From positions 4,161,609 through 4,225,608 of the forward strand of contig NZ_ALVU02000001.1 of NCBI RefSeq assembly GCF_000332075.2: 64,000 nt of DNA, read 5' to 3'. The translations under genes and the position numbers were made by a program. The stretch comes from Synechocystis sp. PCC 7509 (GTDB lineage Bacteria; Cyanobacteriota; Cyanobacteriia; Cyanobacteriales; Chroococcidiopsidaceae). The notes below the pieces were generated by a model. It was not told the DNA's origin. It saw only the letters and a list, made by a program, of their open reading frames with translations, and made no database searches. Position 1 is the stretch's first letter, and the number at the start of each line of letters is the position of its first letter. Positions 8,072 to 17,568 of the stretch are shown here, in pieces.

Positions 8072-9364
8072 ATGAAACTAACGTCAGTTCGGCTTATAAA
8101 AAAGTATTTTCGGCTGATTAGTGTTGCTTTAGCAATCCTTGTAGGCATAACGTTTATATTCATCGTGCCAGCCAAATCCCAGCAACCCGTTGTGCTGAAC
8201 TTGTTAATGACTGCCCCCGATGCCCAACCTTGGCAGCAAGGTATTGTGAAAGACTTTGAAACCAAGTATCCAGGGATTCGCGTCAATGTAATTGAAGGGC
8301 CAAACGCCACCAATTTACTAGAAGACCTTTATACCTCTGCGTTTATTTTGGGCGATTCTCCTTACGATTTGGTCAATATGGACGTAGTTTGGACACCCAA
8401 ATTTGCGGCGGCGGGGTGGTTAAAAGACTTAAGTAATGAATTTTCTAGCGACGAATTAGCCGTATTTTCGCCCAACGATATCGAAGGAAGCCGCTACGAA
8501 GGCAACCTCTACCGCGTACCGATTCGTTCTGACGCGGGAGTGCTGTACTACCGCAAAGATTTACTCGCCGCCGCCGGATACAAACCGCCAGAAACCTTTG
8601 ACGAATTATTAAAAATCTCTCAAGCTATACAGAAAAAAAATAAAGACACTTGGGGCTATTTATGGCAAGGTCGGCAATACGAAGGATTAGTTGCCATGTT
8701 TGCGGAAGTTTTGGAAGGATATGGCGGTTTTTGGATAAATCCCACAACTTTAGAAGTTGGATTAGACCAACCTGAGACAATCCAAGCTATAGAATTTCTC
8801 CGCAGTACGGTAAAAACTGGAGTATCGCCGCCGGGAGTAACTACCTACCAAGAAGAAGAAACAAGACGAATATTTCAAAGCGGTAAAGCGGTATTTTTAC
8901 GCAGTTGGCCCTATGTTTGGCCGTTAGCAAATGAAGATAGTTCGCCCATTAAAGGCAAAATTGGCATTAAACCAATGGTTAGCGCCCCCGGAAAAAGTGC
9001 CGGAACTTGTTTAGGTGGCTGGGGTTTAGGGATTGCCAAATCTTCCCCTCACCAAAAAGAAGCAATGACAGCAATTCGCTACTTTACAAGTAATGAAGCG
9101 CAGCGCAATTTTATTTTAAAAGCTGGTTATGTACCCAGTAGACGGGAATTATTCAGCGATGCCGAAATAGTGGCTAAATATAGCTATTACCCGCAATTAC
9201 TAGAAATTGTTGGCAGTTCCGTGTTACGCCCTGCGATCGCTCAGTATGCCCAAGCCTCAGATATTTTGCAACGTTACCTCAGCGCCGCTTTAACTAATAG
9301 TCTGACTCCCGAACAAGCTATGAAAGCCGCCGCCAAAGAAACACGGCTGTTATTAGGCAAATAA
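8072..9364 (+). CDS. Sugar ABC transporter, extracellular substrate-binding protein
   Basis: Family 1 extracellular solute-binding protein, 430 residues. I chose ATG 8072 over the in-frame TTG 8051 because it gives a clean Sec signal (KKYFRLISVALAILVGITFI, cleavage near KSQQ). The mature part has the pattern of trehalose/maltose and glucosylglycerol binding proteins (YEGNLYRVPIRSDAGVLYYRKDLL, GKAVFLRSWPYVW, GGWGLGIAKSSPH). First gene of a four-gene operon with 4-, 2- and 30-base gaps. In cyanobacteria such systems import compatible solutes (GgtB/TreS-type) or sugars; the ligand is not determined here. There is no lipobox cysteine. Confidence 0.9.
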   Translation: MKLTSVRLIKKYFRLISVALAILVGITFIFIVPAKSQQPVVLNLLMTAPDAQPWQQGIVKDFETKYPGIRVNVIEGPNATNLLEDLYTSAFILGDSPYDLVNMDVVWTPKFAAAGWLKDLSNEFSSDELAVFSPNDIEGSRYEGNLYRVPIRSDAGVLYYRKDLLAAAGYKPPETFDELLKISQAIQKKNKDTWGYLWQGRQYEGLVAMFAEVLEGYGGFWINPTTLEVGLDQPETIQAIEFLRSTVKTGVSPPGVTTYQEEETRRIFQSGKAVFLRSWPYVWPLANEDSSPIKGKIGIKPMVSAPGKSAGTCLGGWGLGIAKSSPHQKEAMTAIRYFTSNEAQRNFILKAGYVPSRRELFSDAEIVAKYSYYPQLLEIVGSSVLRPAIAQYAQASDILQRYLSAALTNSLTPEQAMKAAAKETRLLLGK

Positions 9365-9368
9365 AATT

Positions 9369-10274
9369 ATGAAAACCGACACCATCCGCCGCCGAGAACA
9401 AAACACTGCCTGGATAATGCTTTTACCAGCGCTGCTGCTGCTTTTGCTTGTATTTGCTTACCCAATTGCGCGGGCTTTTTGGCTAAGTTTGTTTACACAA
9501 AATTTGGGTACAAAGCTACAAGCAGAGTTTTCTGGCTTAGATAATTACGTCCGCATGGCAGGAGATGGGCGTTTTTGGCAGAGTTTTTTAACTACTAGCA
9601 TTTTTACAACTACTTCTGTTTTGCTAGAATTATTGCTAGGAATGGGCATTGCTTTAGTATTAAATCAACGCTTTTTAGGTCGCAGTTTAGTCCGCACCAG
9701 CGCGATTTTACCTTGGGCTTTACCTACAGCTTTAATTGGACTGGCTTGGGCATGGATTTTTAACGACCAGTTTGGCGTAGTTAACGATCTTTTACTGCGA
9801 TTAGGGTTAATTACAACAGGGATTAACTGGCTGGGTGAGCCAAATTTAGCAAGAATTGCGGTAATTTTTGCCGATGTGTGGAAAACAACGCCTTTTATTA
9901 GCATTTTACTTCTAGCTGGATTACAATCAATTTCCGCAGACCTTTACGAAGCCCACGCTATTGATGGCGCAAGTCCTTGGCAGAGTTTTCGCCAAATTAC
10001 TCTACCTTTATTAATGCCCCAAATCTTGATTGCGGCGCTGTTTCGATTTGCTCAAGCTTTCGGGGTTTTTGACTTAATTGCTGTAATGACTAATGGTGGC
10101 CCTGGGGGTGCAACGGAAGTAGTATCGCTGTATATCTACTCTACAGTTATGCGTTACTTAGACTTTGGCTATGGTGCGGCATTGGTAGTTGTAACTTTTT
10201 TATTATTAGTGGTGATGGTTGCGATCGCAAGTTTCTTGTTAAGTAAATCTCGCCCTACTAAAGGAATGGCTTAA
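9369..10274 (+). CDS. Sugar ABC transporter permease 1 (MalF/UgpA type)
   Basis: A 301-residue inner-membrane permease with six predicted membrane segments. The EAA loop coupling to the ATPase is visible near residues 196-215: YEAHAIDGASPWQSFRQITLP, matching EAAxxDGA......I.LP. Starts 4 bases after the binding-protein stop, so translation is probably coupled. Pairs with the next gene to form the transmembrane pore of the importer. Confidence 0.93.
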   Translation: MKTDTIRRREQNTAWIMLLPALLLLLLVFAYPIARAFWLSLFTQNLGTKLQAEFSGLDNYVRMAGDGRFWQSFLTTSIFTTTSVLLELLLGMGIALVLNQRFLGRSLVRTSAILPWALPTALIGLAWAWIFNDQFGVVNDLLLRLGLITTGINWLGEPNLARIAVIFADVWKTTPFISILLLAGLQSISADLYEAHAIDGASPWQSFRQITLPLLMPQILIAALFRFAQAFGVFDLIAVMTNGGPGGATEVVSLYIYSTVMRYLDFGYGAALVVVTFLLLVVMVAIASFLLSKSRPTKGMA

Positions 10275-10276
10275 AT

Positions 10277-11140
10277 ATGGCAGTAATTTCTAAAAAAGCC
10301 GCAACTATCAGTTTTTCCTGGCAAAATATTGTTTTAAGCGTCGCAGTTATCTTAGTTACTATATTTTGTCTAGCACCGATACTGTGGCAAGTATTGACAT
10401 CTTTTAAGGTTAACGAAGATATTGCCGCGATTCCTACTAAATATTTTCCCAGCCGTTACACCTTAAACCATTACATCGAATTATTTGCGCGGCGACGGTT
10501 TTGGGCATACATCCTCAATAGCGCTTTCGTGTCCATTACTTCAACTGTGGTGGCTTTGGCCATTGGTGCGCCTGCGGCTTACGCTTTAGCTAGGTTGCGC
10601 CCTTGGGGAGGAAAAGTAATTTTAGCCGGGGTTTTGATTGTGACTTTATTTCCCGGCATTTTATTATTTTTAGGTTTATTAGAAGTAGTCCAAGCTTTGC
10701 ACTTAGGAAATAACTACTTATCGCTAATTATTCCTTACACAGCCATCAACTTACCTCTAACTATTTTGGTATTACGCAGCTTTTTTGAACAGTTACCCAA
10801 AGATTTAGAAGATGCGGCAAAAGTTGATGGTTACAACACTTGGCAAATGCTAACGCAAATATTGTTACCGATGACTATTCCAGCTTTGGTAACTACAGGG
10901 ATTTTGACCTTTATTTTTGCTTGGAATGAGTTTATTTTTGCTTTAACATTTATGACCCGCGACGAATTAAAAACTATACCCGTCGCGGCGGCGCAATTGG
11001 GCGGTGCTTCCGTATTTGAGATTCCTTACGGGCCGATTGCGGCGGCTACAGTTATCGGTACTTTGCCCTTAGTAATGCTAGTTTTGTTTTTCCAACGCAA
11101 GATTGTTCAAGGTCTAACGGCGGGTGCGGTGAAGGGATAA
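10277..11140 (+). CDS. Sugar ABC transporter permease 2 (MalG/UgpE type)
   Basis: A 287-residue permease, second half of the heterodimeric pore. The EAA motif DLEDAAKVDGYNTWQMLTQILLP (about residues 175-197) is well conserved. The first membrane segment comes after a short cytoplasmic N terminus, with six segments predicted. The start ATG lies 2 bases after the preceding stop. MalG-type length and the C-terminal FFQRKIVQGLTAGAVKG ending are typical of the family. Confidence 0.93.
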   Translation: MAVISKKAATISFSWQNIVLSVAVILVTIFCLAPILWQVLTSFKVNEDIAAIPTKYFPSRYTLNHYIELFARRRFWAYILNSAFVSITSTVVALAIGAPAAYALARLRPWGGKVILAGVLIVTLFPGILLFLGLLEVVQALHLGNNYLSLIIPYTAINLPLTILVLRSFFEQLPKDLEDAAKVDGYNTWQMLTQILLPMTIPALVTTGILTFIFAWNEFIFALTFMTRDELKTIPVAAAQLGGASVFEIPYGPIAAATVIGTLPLVMLVLFFQRKIVQGLTAGAVKG

Positions 11141-11170
11141 TAATTTTACAAATTGGGTAGATAAAAACTT

Positions 11171-12259
11171 ATGGCTAAACTAGAACTTATAAACATCAAT
11201 AAAACCTATAGTACAAAAGTTGTCCCCGTCAAAGATATTAGCTTGAGTGTGGATGATGACGAGTTTTTGACTTTATTAGGACCATCCGGTTGCGGTAAAT
11301 CTACTACACTGCGCCTAATTGCGGGATTAGAAGAACCTACAAGGGGAACAATTAAAATTGGCAATGTAGACGTAACTAATACTAGACCAGGCGATCGCAA
11401 TATTGCGATGGTCTTTCAAAGTTACGCCCTATATCCCCACCTCACCGTTTACGAAAATCTTTGTTCAGGACTCAAACTAAAAAAAACTCCCATAGCCGAA
11501 ATTAGACAAAGAGTTGCCCAAGCGGCGGAAGTTTTGGGACTAGACGCGGGTTTAATGAACCGCAAACCCGGACAACTCTCCGGCGGACAACGCCAACGAG
11601 TAGCCGTTGGTAGGGCTTTAGTGCGTCGCCCGGATGTATTTTTGTTAGATGAACCCTTAAGTAACTTAGATGCGCTGCTGCGCGAACGAGTCCGCGCTGA
11701 TATCAAACAAATATTTGCCGCCCAAAAAGTCCCCGTAGTTTACGTCACTCACGACCAAACCGAGGCGATGACCCTTTCAACCAAAGTCGCAGTTCTAAAC
11801 AATGGCTACGTGCAGCAGCTAGACCCCCCAGAACGCATATATAGCCATCCTGCTAACCAATTTGTAGCCGGATTTGTAGGCAGTCCGCAAATGAATTTAC
11901 TTACTTTGCCATGTCTTGGACGTTATGCAATGTTGGGTGACTTCAAAATTAATTTACCTAAAAATATAACAACCGTACCGCCACAAATTGTTTTAGGTAT
12001 TCGTCCCGAAAACGTCCGCATTCCACAACCAGGAGATACGCAGATAATTCAAGGAAAAATGTTCTTGAGAGAACATTTAGGTATGCACGATTTAGTTAGC
12101 GTCAAGGTCAATAGTTCGCTAAGCGAAGATATTACAGTCCGGGTTTTATTACCTACAGGTCAAAATTGGAGTGATAGAGATATTACTTTAGCACTGCCTG
12201 CTCAAAATATTCATTGGTTTGACGTGCAAACAGGAGATGCTTTATTTAGACAGAGTTAA
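11171..12259 (+). CDS. Sugar ABC transporter ATP-binding protein (MalK/UgpC type)
   Basis: A 362-residue ATPase powering the importer. Walker A GPSGCGKST (37-45), Q-loop VFQSYALYPH, signature LSGGQRQR, Walker B VFLLDEPLSNLD and the H-loop VTHDQTEA are all intact. The C-terminal region carries the MalK-type regulatory OB-fold (GIRPENVRI). Having a dedicated ATPase in the operon differs from several cyanobacterial systems where one MalK-like protein encoded elsewhere serves many importers. A hairpin follows 22 bases after the stop. Confidence 0.95.
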   Translation: MAKLELININKTYSTKVVPVKDISLSVDDDEFLTLLGPSGCGKSTTLRLIAGLEEPTRGTIKIGNVDVTNTRPGDRNIAMVFQSYALYPHLTVYENLCSGLKLKKTPIAEIRQRVAQAAEVLGLDAGLMNRKPGQLSGGQRQRVAVGRALVRRPDVFLLDEPLSNLDALLRERVRADIKQIFAAQKVPVVYVTHDQTEAMTLSTKVAVLNNGYVQQLDPPERIYSHPANQFVAGFVGSPQMNLLTLPCLGRYAMLGDFKINLPKNITTVPPQIVLGIRPENVRIPQPGDTQIIQGKMFLREHLGMHDLVSVKVNSSLSEDITVRVLLPTGQNWSDRDITLALPAQNIHWFDVQTGDALFRQS

Positions 12260-12281
12260 TTTTGCGTTGTCCAAAATCTTT

Positions 12282-12312
12282 TATAGGGGCGAATGCCAGC
12301 AGCGCCCCTATA
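12282..12312 (+). terminator. Terminator-like hairpin ending the sugar importer operon
   Basis: Perfect 10-bp stem TATAGGGGCG / CGCCCCTATA with an 11-base loop, directly downstream of the ATPase gene. It lacks a clear T tract, so a repeat element or Rho-independent terminator are both possible. Confidence 0.55.
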
Positions 12313-12350
12313 ATGTTTCTAGAGATTTCTATTAGTTGATTGCAAAAATA

Positions 12351-12914
12351 TTACAGTCTTGCACATTGGTCTTCTTTATTACCTTGAACGATATTTCTTC
12401 CTCCAGTTGGAGTTGGATTATTCTCTTTGCACTGCAAGTTACCATTAATGCGATTACTCCCAATCAACACTCCTCTTGTGTTTTGAAATGCTTGCAAGTC
12501 TGCCCCAATTTTGTTGTTTCGTGCTGATAGAGATCCAGAATTTGATTCAAATTGCAAACTACCATTAATAGTATTTCCGGTAATAGTTGCAGCTTTTCCT
12601 TGCTTAATTTGAATGCTACCTCCAATGGATGAAGCAGAGGTAACATTAACTAAAGCTGCATTTTCAGCCTGAATATTGCCGATGACTCTAATGCCAGTTG
12701 CAGTAAGTTTGGCATTTGACCCTACAACAATATTGCCTTGAACTCTAGTAGCATTGAGCCTACAAGAAGCACCATCTGGAACTTTTAAGTTATCAACAGT
12801 CACAGCACCAATTGTTCCGCGACAGACTCTTTCTTCAGCATTGCTCACTTCAGGAAATACAAGATTGCTGCCTGCCAATAATGCGATCGCAGAAAAAACA
12901 GAAATCGTTTTCAT
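12351..12914 (-). CDS. Secreted beta-solenoid-like repeat protein
   Basis: 187 residues with an N-terminal Sec signal (KTISVFSAIALLAGSNLVF, cleavage near SNA-EE). The mature part is built of short imperfect repeats of about 20 residues with the pattern G-N-I/L-Q plus a following A-x-L/I-x-V/I-T/S (RVQGNIVV, RVIGNIQAE, SIGGSIQIK, TINGSLQFE, KIGADLQAF, RINGNLQCK). This strongly suggests a right-handed beta-helix. Cysteines sit near both ends (VCRG, SCRL, LQCK, DQCARL), perhaps capping disulfides. The function is unknown; I infer an exported structural or adhesive protein. Confidence 0.7.
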   Translation of the reverse strand: MKTISVFSAIALLAGSNLVFPEVSNAEERVCRGTIGAVTVDNLKVPDGASCRLNATRVQGNIVVGSNAKLTATGIRVIGNIQAENAALVNVTSASSIGGSIQIKQGKAATITGNTINGSLQFESNSGSLSARNNKIGADLQAFQNTRGVLIGSNRINGNLQCKENNPTPTGGRNIVQGNKEDQCARL

Positions 12915-13060
12915 AATTCAAGCCCAAACTTAACTACAAGTAAATTCTTAAGACCGATGACTCTGTTTGACTGACAAGAGTTCCTTGTCAAAGTCTGAGG
13001 AGGTGCATAGTATCTTTCTGAAAGTCTTGCTAGTAATAGCTTCTCTTTCGCTCAAACAAG

Positions 13061-13099
13061 AAAAAACGCTTCAGTCTTCTACCTCACCAAGACTGAAGC
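13061..13099 (-). terminator. Rho-independent terminator of glgA
   Basis: On the minus strand an 11-bp perfect stem (GCTTCAGTCTT with its complement, 10-base loop) is followed by six T residues. It lies 15 bases beyond the glgA stop codon and matches a classic intrinsic terminator. Confidence 0.85.
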
Positions 13100-13113
13100 T
13101 ATAACAGAGATGA

Positions 13114-14532
13114 CTATTTAGTAACTAATTCCGGCGGTTCTACCGTTTCGGTTTCTGGTGGCAAACCGTACATTGACCTATAGAGATTCACGTACTCTTT
13201 AGCCGATTGCTCCCAACTAAAGTTTTGACTCATACCGCGTTGCTGCAATGCTTTCCAGTTTTCTTTATACTGGAACCCCTCCCAAGCCCGTACCATACAG
13301 GTATAAAGGTCTAAGGGTTCATAGCGGTCAAAGCAGTAACCTGTACCCGTATGGTTACTAGGGACATGATGAGTAACTGTATCAACAAGTCCACCCGTAC
13401 GCCGGACAATGGGGACGCATCCGTAACGCAAAGCTAACATTTGACTGATACCGCAAGGTTCAAACCGACTAGGCATTAAGAAAGCATCGCTACCCGCGTA
13501 AATCCGCCGCGCGATCGCATCGCTGTAAAGTAAATAAGTTGCCATCCGTCCGGGATAGCGCGAAGCAAGTTGCCATAACTGAGTTTCGTAGTAGCGATCG
13601 CCTGTTCCTAACAATACAAACTGAGCATCGGTATAAGCAAGAAACCTGTCTAAGGTTTGCAATACTAAATCAATCCCTTTTTGTTCGACTACTCTTGTCA
13701 CCATTCCCACTAAAAACGCCTTGGAATTGATTTCTAAACCAACTTCTTCTTGCAAAGCAATTTTATTCGCAAAACGTTTCTCTAAAGTGTCAGCATCAAA
13801 GGTTTGGGTAATATATTTATCATTGGCGGGGTTATACATTTCTGTATCAATCCCGTTAACTATTCCCGATAGTTTACCGCTAATAAAAGACATCAAACCT
13901 TCTAGAGTTTCGCCATAAGCCGGGGTTTTGATTTGGGCGGCGTAGGTGGGAGAAACAGTATTAACGCGATCAGCAAACTGTACCGCCGCCGCCATTGTAT
14001 TATGTCCTTGCATATACCAAGGACACCAAGTAATTTTTTCTAAATACCAGCGCCAAGGCCCTTGATAGGCGAGGTTATGAATTGTAAAAACTGTCATGAT
14101 ATCGGGAGATTGATTCATCCACACCGGAATCATGCCTGTATGCCAATCGTGACAGTGGATAATGTCTGGTTTCCAATAATTCCAGCAAAATTCCGCCGCG
14201 CCATTGGAAAATAGTGTAAACCGCCAATCTTCATCATCTCCACCATAAATCCGACGTGGCGAGAAGTTGGGATGAGAAAATAAATATAATGGTACGTCTG
14301 TACCTGGTAATACTGCTTCGTGGACGGAAAAAGACTCAAACATTGCCGCGCCATACCAAACGGGTTCGGAAGGAATCGGCATTTTATCAGGCAAAAAACC
14401 GTAATAAGGCATGAATATTCGCACATCATGCCCCATTGCTCTTAGGACTTTTGGCAAAGCCCCAACTACATCCCCCATTCCGCCGACTTTAGCAACGGGC
14501 GCTGCTTCGGCTGCAACAAATAGAATTCGCAT
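13114..14532 (-). CDS. glgA: Glycogen synthase (ADP-glucose starch synthase family, GT5)
   Basis: Elongates alpha-1,4-glucan from ADP-glucose. The N-terminal ADP-glucose motif is KVGGMGDV (residue 15 on; M replaces the usual L, as in many cyanobacterial GlgA proteins). Others visible are [20 protein letters not shown] and the C-terminal [28 protein letters not shown] with the catalytic E and the KTGGL-like loop. 472 residues is typical. It starts at the ATG following the long intergenic hairpin region. Cyanobacteria commonly carry two paralogues; which one this is cannot be settled here. Confidence 0.96.
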   Translation of the reverse strand: MRILFVAAEAAPVAKVGGMGDVVGALPKVLRAMGHDVRIFMPYYGFLPDKMPIPSEPVWYGAAMFESFSVHEAVLPGTDVPLYLFSHPNFSPRRIYGGDDEDWRFTLFSNGAAEFCWNYWKPDIIHCHDWHTGMIPVWMNQSPDIMTVFTIHNLAYQGPWRWYLEKITWCPWYMQGHNTMAAAVQFADRVNTVSPTYAAQIKTPAYGETLEGLMSFISGKLSGIVNGIDTEMYNPANDKYITQTFDADTLEKRFANKIALQEEVGLEINSKAFLVGMVTRVVEQKGIDLVLQTLDRFLAYTDAQFVLLGTGDRYYETQLWQLASRYPGRMATYLLYSDAIARRIYAGSDAFLMPSRFEPCGISQMLALRYGCVPIVRRTGGLVDTVTHHVPSNHTGTGYCFDRYEPLDLYTCMVRAWEGFQYKENWKALQQRGMSQNFSWEQSAKEYVNLYRSMYGLPPETETVEPPELVTK

Positions 14533-14644
14533 GGTGATTTTGGCGTTTTCTTTAAATTAGTACCGTCATCATATTAGAGTTCGGAGAAAAATCGGGAAAA
14601 GAGGTTAAAAGGTTGAAAATTAGCGAAAGTTCGATCCCCCCTAA

Positions 14645-14664
14645 CCCCCCTTGAAAAAGGGGGG
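14645..14664. repeat. CCCCCCTT-GAAA-AAGGGGGG hairpin repeat
   Basis: Perfect 8-bp stem with GAAA loop inside the hemC-glgA gap. It belongs to the C-run/G-run repeat type also present at 27521-27646. As a downstream hairpin of hemC (minus strand) it may also aid termination. Confidence 0.6.
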
Positions 14665-14730
14665 AAAATATCTGGAGGTCTTACTTTTAAGCGAAAATCC
14701 TCTTAAACTCTGATTTGCAGACAATTTATT

Positions 14731-15699
14731 TTAGCCTCGTTGGACTGCTTCAAATATTGTCTCTAAAATCTCCTTAGCGCCTTGTTTTCTCAAAAGCTGG
14801 GCTAACTCAATTCCCACATCTTCCGGTGCTGCAACTTGACCTGTTACTGTACCAGTAACCACTTGCTGTCCGTCAACACTGGCAACAATTCCGGTCAAAG
14901 TTAAGTTTTCTCCATCTATAACAGAATTAACGCCAATGGGTACTTGACAGCCGCCTTCTAGTTCTCGTAAAAAAGCTCGCTCTGCTAAAGTGCGATCGCG
15001 TGTTGGTGCGTGTTCAATGGCTTTAAGTAATGCTAATACTTCTGTATCATCGCTGCGACATTCAATCCCTAAAGCTCCTTGTCCGACTGCATGAAGGGAA
15101 ATTTCTGGCTTTAATATTTGACCAATGCGATCGCCCATTCCTAATCTTTGCAATCCCGCCACTGCTAAAATAATTGCATCAAATTCGCCAGAGTCGAGCT
15201 TTGCAAGCCTGGTAATTAAATTTCCCCGAATATCTTTAAACGTTAAATGGGGGTAATGGTGACGCAATTGAGCTAAACGGCGCAAAGAAGAAGTCCCAAT
15301 TACTGCCCCTGGGGGTAATGTCTCAATTTGCAAGTCGCGGTATTTTTCATGAAATACCACCGCATCGGCAGGATTTTCGCGTTCAGTGACAACGCCCAAA
15401 ACTAAACCACCGGGTAAATTTGTGGGTAAATCTTTTAGTGAATGCACGGCAAAATCTATTTCTTGCTGCAACATCCCAACTTCAAGCTCTTTAGTAAATA
15501 AACCTTTGTCACCAATTTTTGCTAGAGCTACATCTAAAATTTTGTCGCCTTGAGTTGCCATTGTATGAACTTCAAACGTGCGATCGGGATAAGCTTTTTG
15601 TAACTGTGCTTGTACCCAGTGAGTTTGCACCAAAGCTAATTGACTAGCGCGAGAACCAATCCGAATTGTGCGGGGAGGACTAGAAACAGTTGCAGACAT
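14731..15699 (-). CDS. hemC: Porphobilinogen deaminase (hydroxymethylbilane synthase)
   Basis: Joins four porphobilinogens into hydroxymethylbilane, a step common to heme, chlorophyll and phycobilin synthesis. The dipyrromethane cofactor attaches to Cys251 ([10 protein letters not shown]). The catalytic Asp90 is in [10 protein letters not shown], and the arginine-rich substrate site SSLRRLAQL is intact. 322 residues, normal length. It is divergent from chlI across 176 bases, so two tetrapyrrole genes share one control region. Confidence 0.97.
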   Translation of the reverse strand: MSATVSSPPRTIRIGSRASQLALVQTHWVQAQLQKAYPDRTFEVHTMATQGDKILDVALAKIGDKGLFTKELEVGMLQQEIDFAVHSLKDLPTNLPGGLVLGVVTERENPADAVVFHEKYRDLQIETLPPGAVIGTSSLRRLAQLRHHYPHLTFKDIRGNLITRLAKLDSGEFDAIILAVAGLQRLGMGDRIGQILKPEISLHAVGQGALGIECRSDDTEVLALLKAIEHAPTRDRTLAERAFLRELEGGCQVPIGVNSVIDGENLTLTGIVASVDGQQVVTGTVTGQVAAPEDVGIELAQLLRKQGAKEILETIFEAVQRG

Positions 15700-15875
15700 A
15701 TAACAGCAATCTAATAGAAAATTTAATTACACGATCTAGCCTACCGCAGCGATCGCTCCTCGCCATGTAACTAAACATCAATTTTTATGCAAAGTCCAAC
15801 AATGATTGGTTGTTTCCTGCCAGTGTGGCAAAATTATAAACGGTATCTTTGACAAATTTTTCTAGGTAAGTGTAA
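15700..15875. promoter_or_regulatory. Shared hemC-chlI divergent control region
   Basis: 176 bases between two oppositely oriented tetrapyrrole genes. It must hold both promoters. One HIP1 octamer (GCGATCGC) lies near 15749. I see no clear operator palindrome or perfect -35/-10 pair, so promoter positions are not assigned. Confidence 0.5.
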
Positions 15876-16982
15876 GTGAGTCCAACCCCCCTAGCCCGTC
15901 GCGTCGTATTTCCTTTTACGGCAATTGTCGGTCAAGAAGAAATGAAACTAGCATTATTATTAAACGTTATCGATCCCAAAATTGGCGGCGTAATGATTAT
16001 GGGCGATCGCGGTACGGGTAAATCTACCACAATCCGGGCGCTTGCTGATTTACTCCCAGAAATTACGGTAGTTGCTGATGACCCCTTTAATAGCGATCCC
16101 AAAGACCCCGATTTGATGAGCGACGCTATCCGCAGCCAGTTAGAGCAACAAGTAGAACTTGCTGTAGCCCAAAAAAAAGTTCCGATGGTAGATTTGCCTT
16201 TAGGCGCTACCGAAGACCGAGTTTGTGGCACTATTGACATTGAAAAAGCCCTGTCGGAAGGAGTCAAAGCTTTTGAACCGGGGTTACTTGCTAAAGCTAA
16301 TCGCGGCATTCTTTATGTTGACGAAGTCAACTTATTAGACGATCACCTTGTAGACGTGCTATTAGACTCGGCTGCAAGCGGCTGGAACACTGTTGAACGA
16401 GAAGGAATATCTATTCGTCACCCCGCCCGATTTGTGTTGGTTGGTTCGGGCAATCCTGAAGAAGGAGAATTGCGCCCCCAACTGCTCGATCGCTTTGGAA
16501 TGCACGCCGAAATCCGTACCGTCAAAGAACCCGCTTTACGAGTGCAAATTGTTGAGCAGCGCACAGAATTTGACCAAAAGCCCCAAGAGTTTTTAGTAAC
16601 TTACGAGCCTCAGCAAGTAACTTTACAACAACAAATTGTTAGCGCCCAGCAGCTTCTACCTTCGGTAAATCTTGACTACGATTTGCGGGTAAAAATTTCT
16701 CAAGTCTGTTCGGAATTAGACGTTGATGGTTTGCGGGGTGATATTGTCACTAACCGCGCTGCTAAAGCTTTGGCGGCTTATGAAGGACGCACCGAGGTGA
16801 CTATTGACGATATCCGTAAAGTAATGACTTTGTGCTTGCGTCACCGCTTGCGAAAAGACCCTTTAGAGTCTATTGATTCGGGCTACAAGGTAGAAAAATC
16901 TTTTAACCGCGTATTTGGATTGGAATCAACAACTGATTCTCAAACAAATGGTGTTGGTCAAACTAAAACCAATGTCCGCTAA
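15876..16982 (+). CDS. chlI: Magnesium chelatase ATPase subunit I
   Basis: AAA+ motor subunit that drives insertion of Mg2+ into protoporphyrin IX with ChlD and ChlH. Walker [10 protein letters not shown] (43-51), Walker [21 protein letters not shown] and the sensor/arginine region ([19 protein letters not shown]) are visible. 368 residues, usual length. It starts at GTG 15876 with [21 protein letters not shown], the expected N terminus. The neighbouring membrane protein starts 6 bases after its stop. Confidence 0.96.
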   Translation: MSPTPLARRVVFPFTAIVGQEEMKLALLLNVIDPKIGGVMIMGDRGTGKSTTIRALADLLPEITVVADDPFNSDPKDPDLMSDAIRSQLEQQVELAVAQKKVPMVDLPLGATEDRVCGTIDIEKALSEGVKAFEPGLLAKANRGILYVDEVNLLDDHLVDVLLDSAASGWNTVEREGISIRHPARFVLVGSGNPEEGELRPQLLDRFGMHAEIRTVKEPALRVQIVEQRTEFDQKPQEFLVTYEPQQVTLQQQIVSAQQLLPSVNLDYDLRVKISQVCSELDVDGLRGDIVTNRAAKALAAYEGRTEVTIDDIRKVMTLCLRHRLRKDPLESIDSGYKVEKSFNRVFGLESTTDSQTNGVGQTKTNVR

Positions 16983-16988
16983 TTGCCC

Positions 16989-17270
16989 ATGAGAATCTAT
17001 CGTTTTTGGCTAAATGCCTTAGTTTGGTCAAGCCAGTATAACCCCGCCGCTTTTATCGAATTATTGATGCTATTTCTGGCGATGGTTTTACTGGTAATTT
17101 GGGGCTTTGTTCCTCATTGGGCTTATTTGGTGCTGTGTTTGAGTTATGGAATTGGGGCATCGGTTTCGATATCGGTTCGGGAGGCGATCGCTCATTCTCC
17201 CCAGGCTCAAGCGGCTCAAGTTACGACTGTAGTATTAATTATTACTAGCATTTATGTTTTATTTACTTGA
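16989..17270 (+). CDS. Small integral membrane protein, unknown function
   Basis: 93 residues from ATG 16989 (a TTG at 16983 is the less likely start). It begins 6 bases after chlI, so it is probably co-transcribed with it. Three hydrophobic segments are predicted (around LLMLFLAMVLLVIWGFV, WAYLVLCLSYGIGASV, VTTVVLIITSIYVLF). I do not recognise the family. A role near chlorophyll synthesis is only suggested by position. Confidence 0.7.
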   Translation: MRIYRFWLNALVWSSQYNPAAFIELLMLFLAMVLLVIWGFVPHWAYLVLCLSYGIGASVSISVREAIAHSPQAQAAQVTTVVLIITSIYVLFT

Positions 17271-17336
17271 TTTTGGGCTTTAGAGAGATGCAAAAACCGC
17301 GCTCAAGCTTTTAACTTGCAATTGAGTATTCTGTAA

Positions 17337-17420
17337 GAAAAACCAAGATATGGGGGGTCTGCCCCCCAAACCCCCCATTGGGGGACGGCTTGCCTCCCCC
17401 AAACCCCCTGCAAAAGGGTC
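17337..17420. repeat. Dispersed C/G-run repeat
   Basis: Begins AAAAACCAAGATATGGGGGG and continues as alternating C6/G5-6 runs that can fold into several hairpins. The same leader (AAAAACCAAGACTTGGGGGG) recurs at about 63962-63981 at the right edge of the window, so it is a dispersed non-coding element. Confidence 0.65.
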
Positions 17421-17504
17421 TTATCGATGGGCATCCTAGTTGTGTTTGCTCTACACAGTTACTGATTGAGCGCCCAAAATACATCAATAAAAAAATATAG
17501 AAAG

Positions 17505-17568
17505 TAAGTAATTAAGTAACTAAGTAATTAAGTAATTAAGTAATTAAGTAATTAAGTAATTAAGTAAT
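17505..17568 (+). repeat. 8 x 8-bp tandem repeat (TAAGTAAT) abutting a start codon
   Basis: Eight exact 8-base units, 64 bases in all. Only unit 2 deviates (TAAGTAAC). The last base of unit 8 is immediately followed by the ATG of the phosphoesterase gene (17569). There is no Shine-Dalgarno sequence inside the array. TAA appears in every frame, so no upstream translation can run into the gene. Near-perfect identity implies recent expansion and possible copy-number variation. Confidence 0.97.

Noticed and set aside
17505..17568. CRISPR-like array
   Set aside because: Units are only 8 bases with no spacers, so it is a simple tandem repeat.
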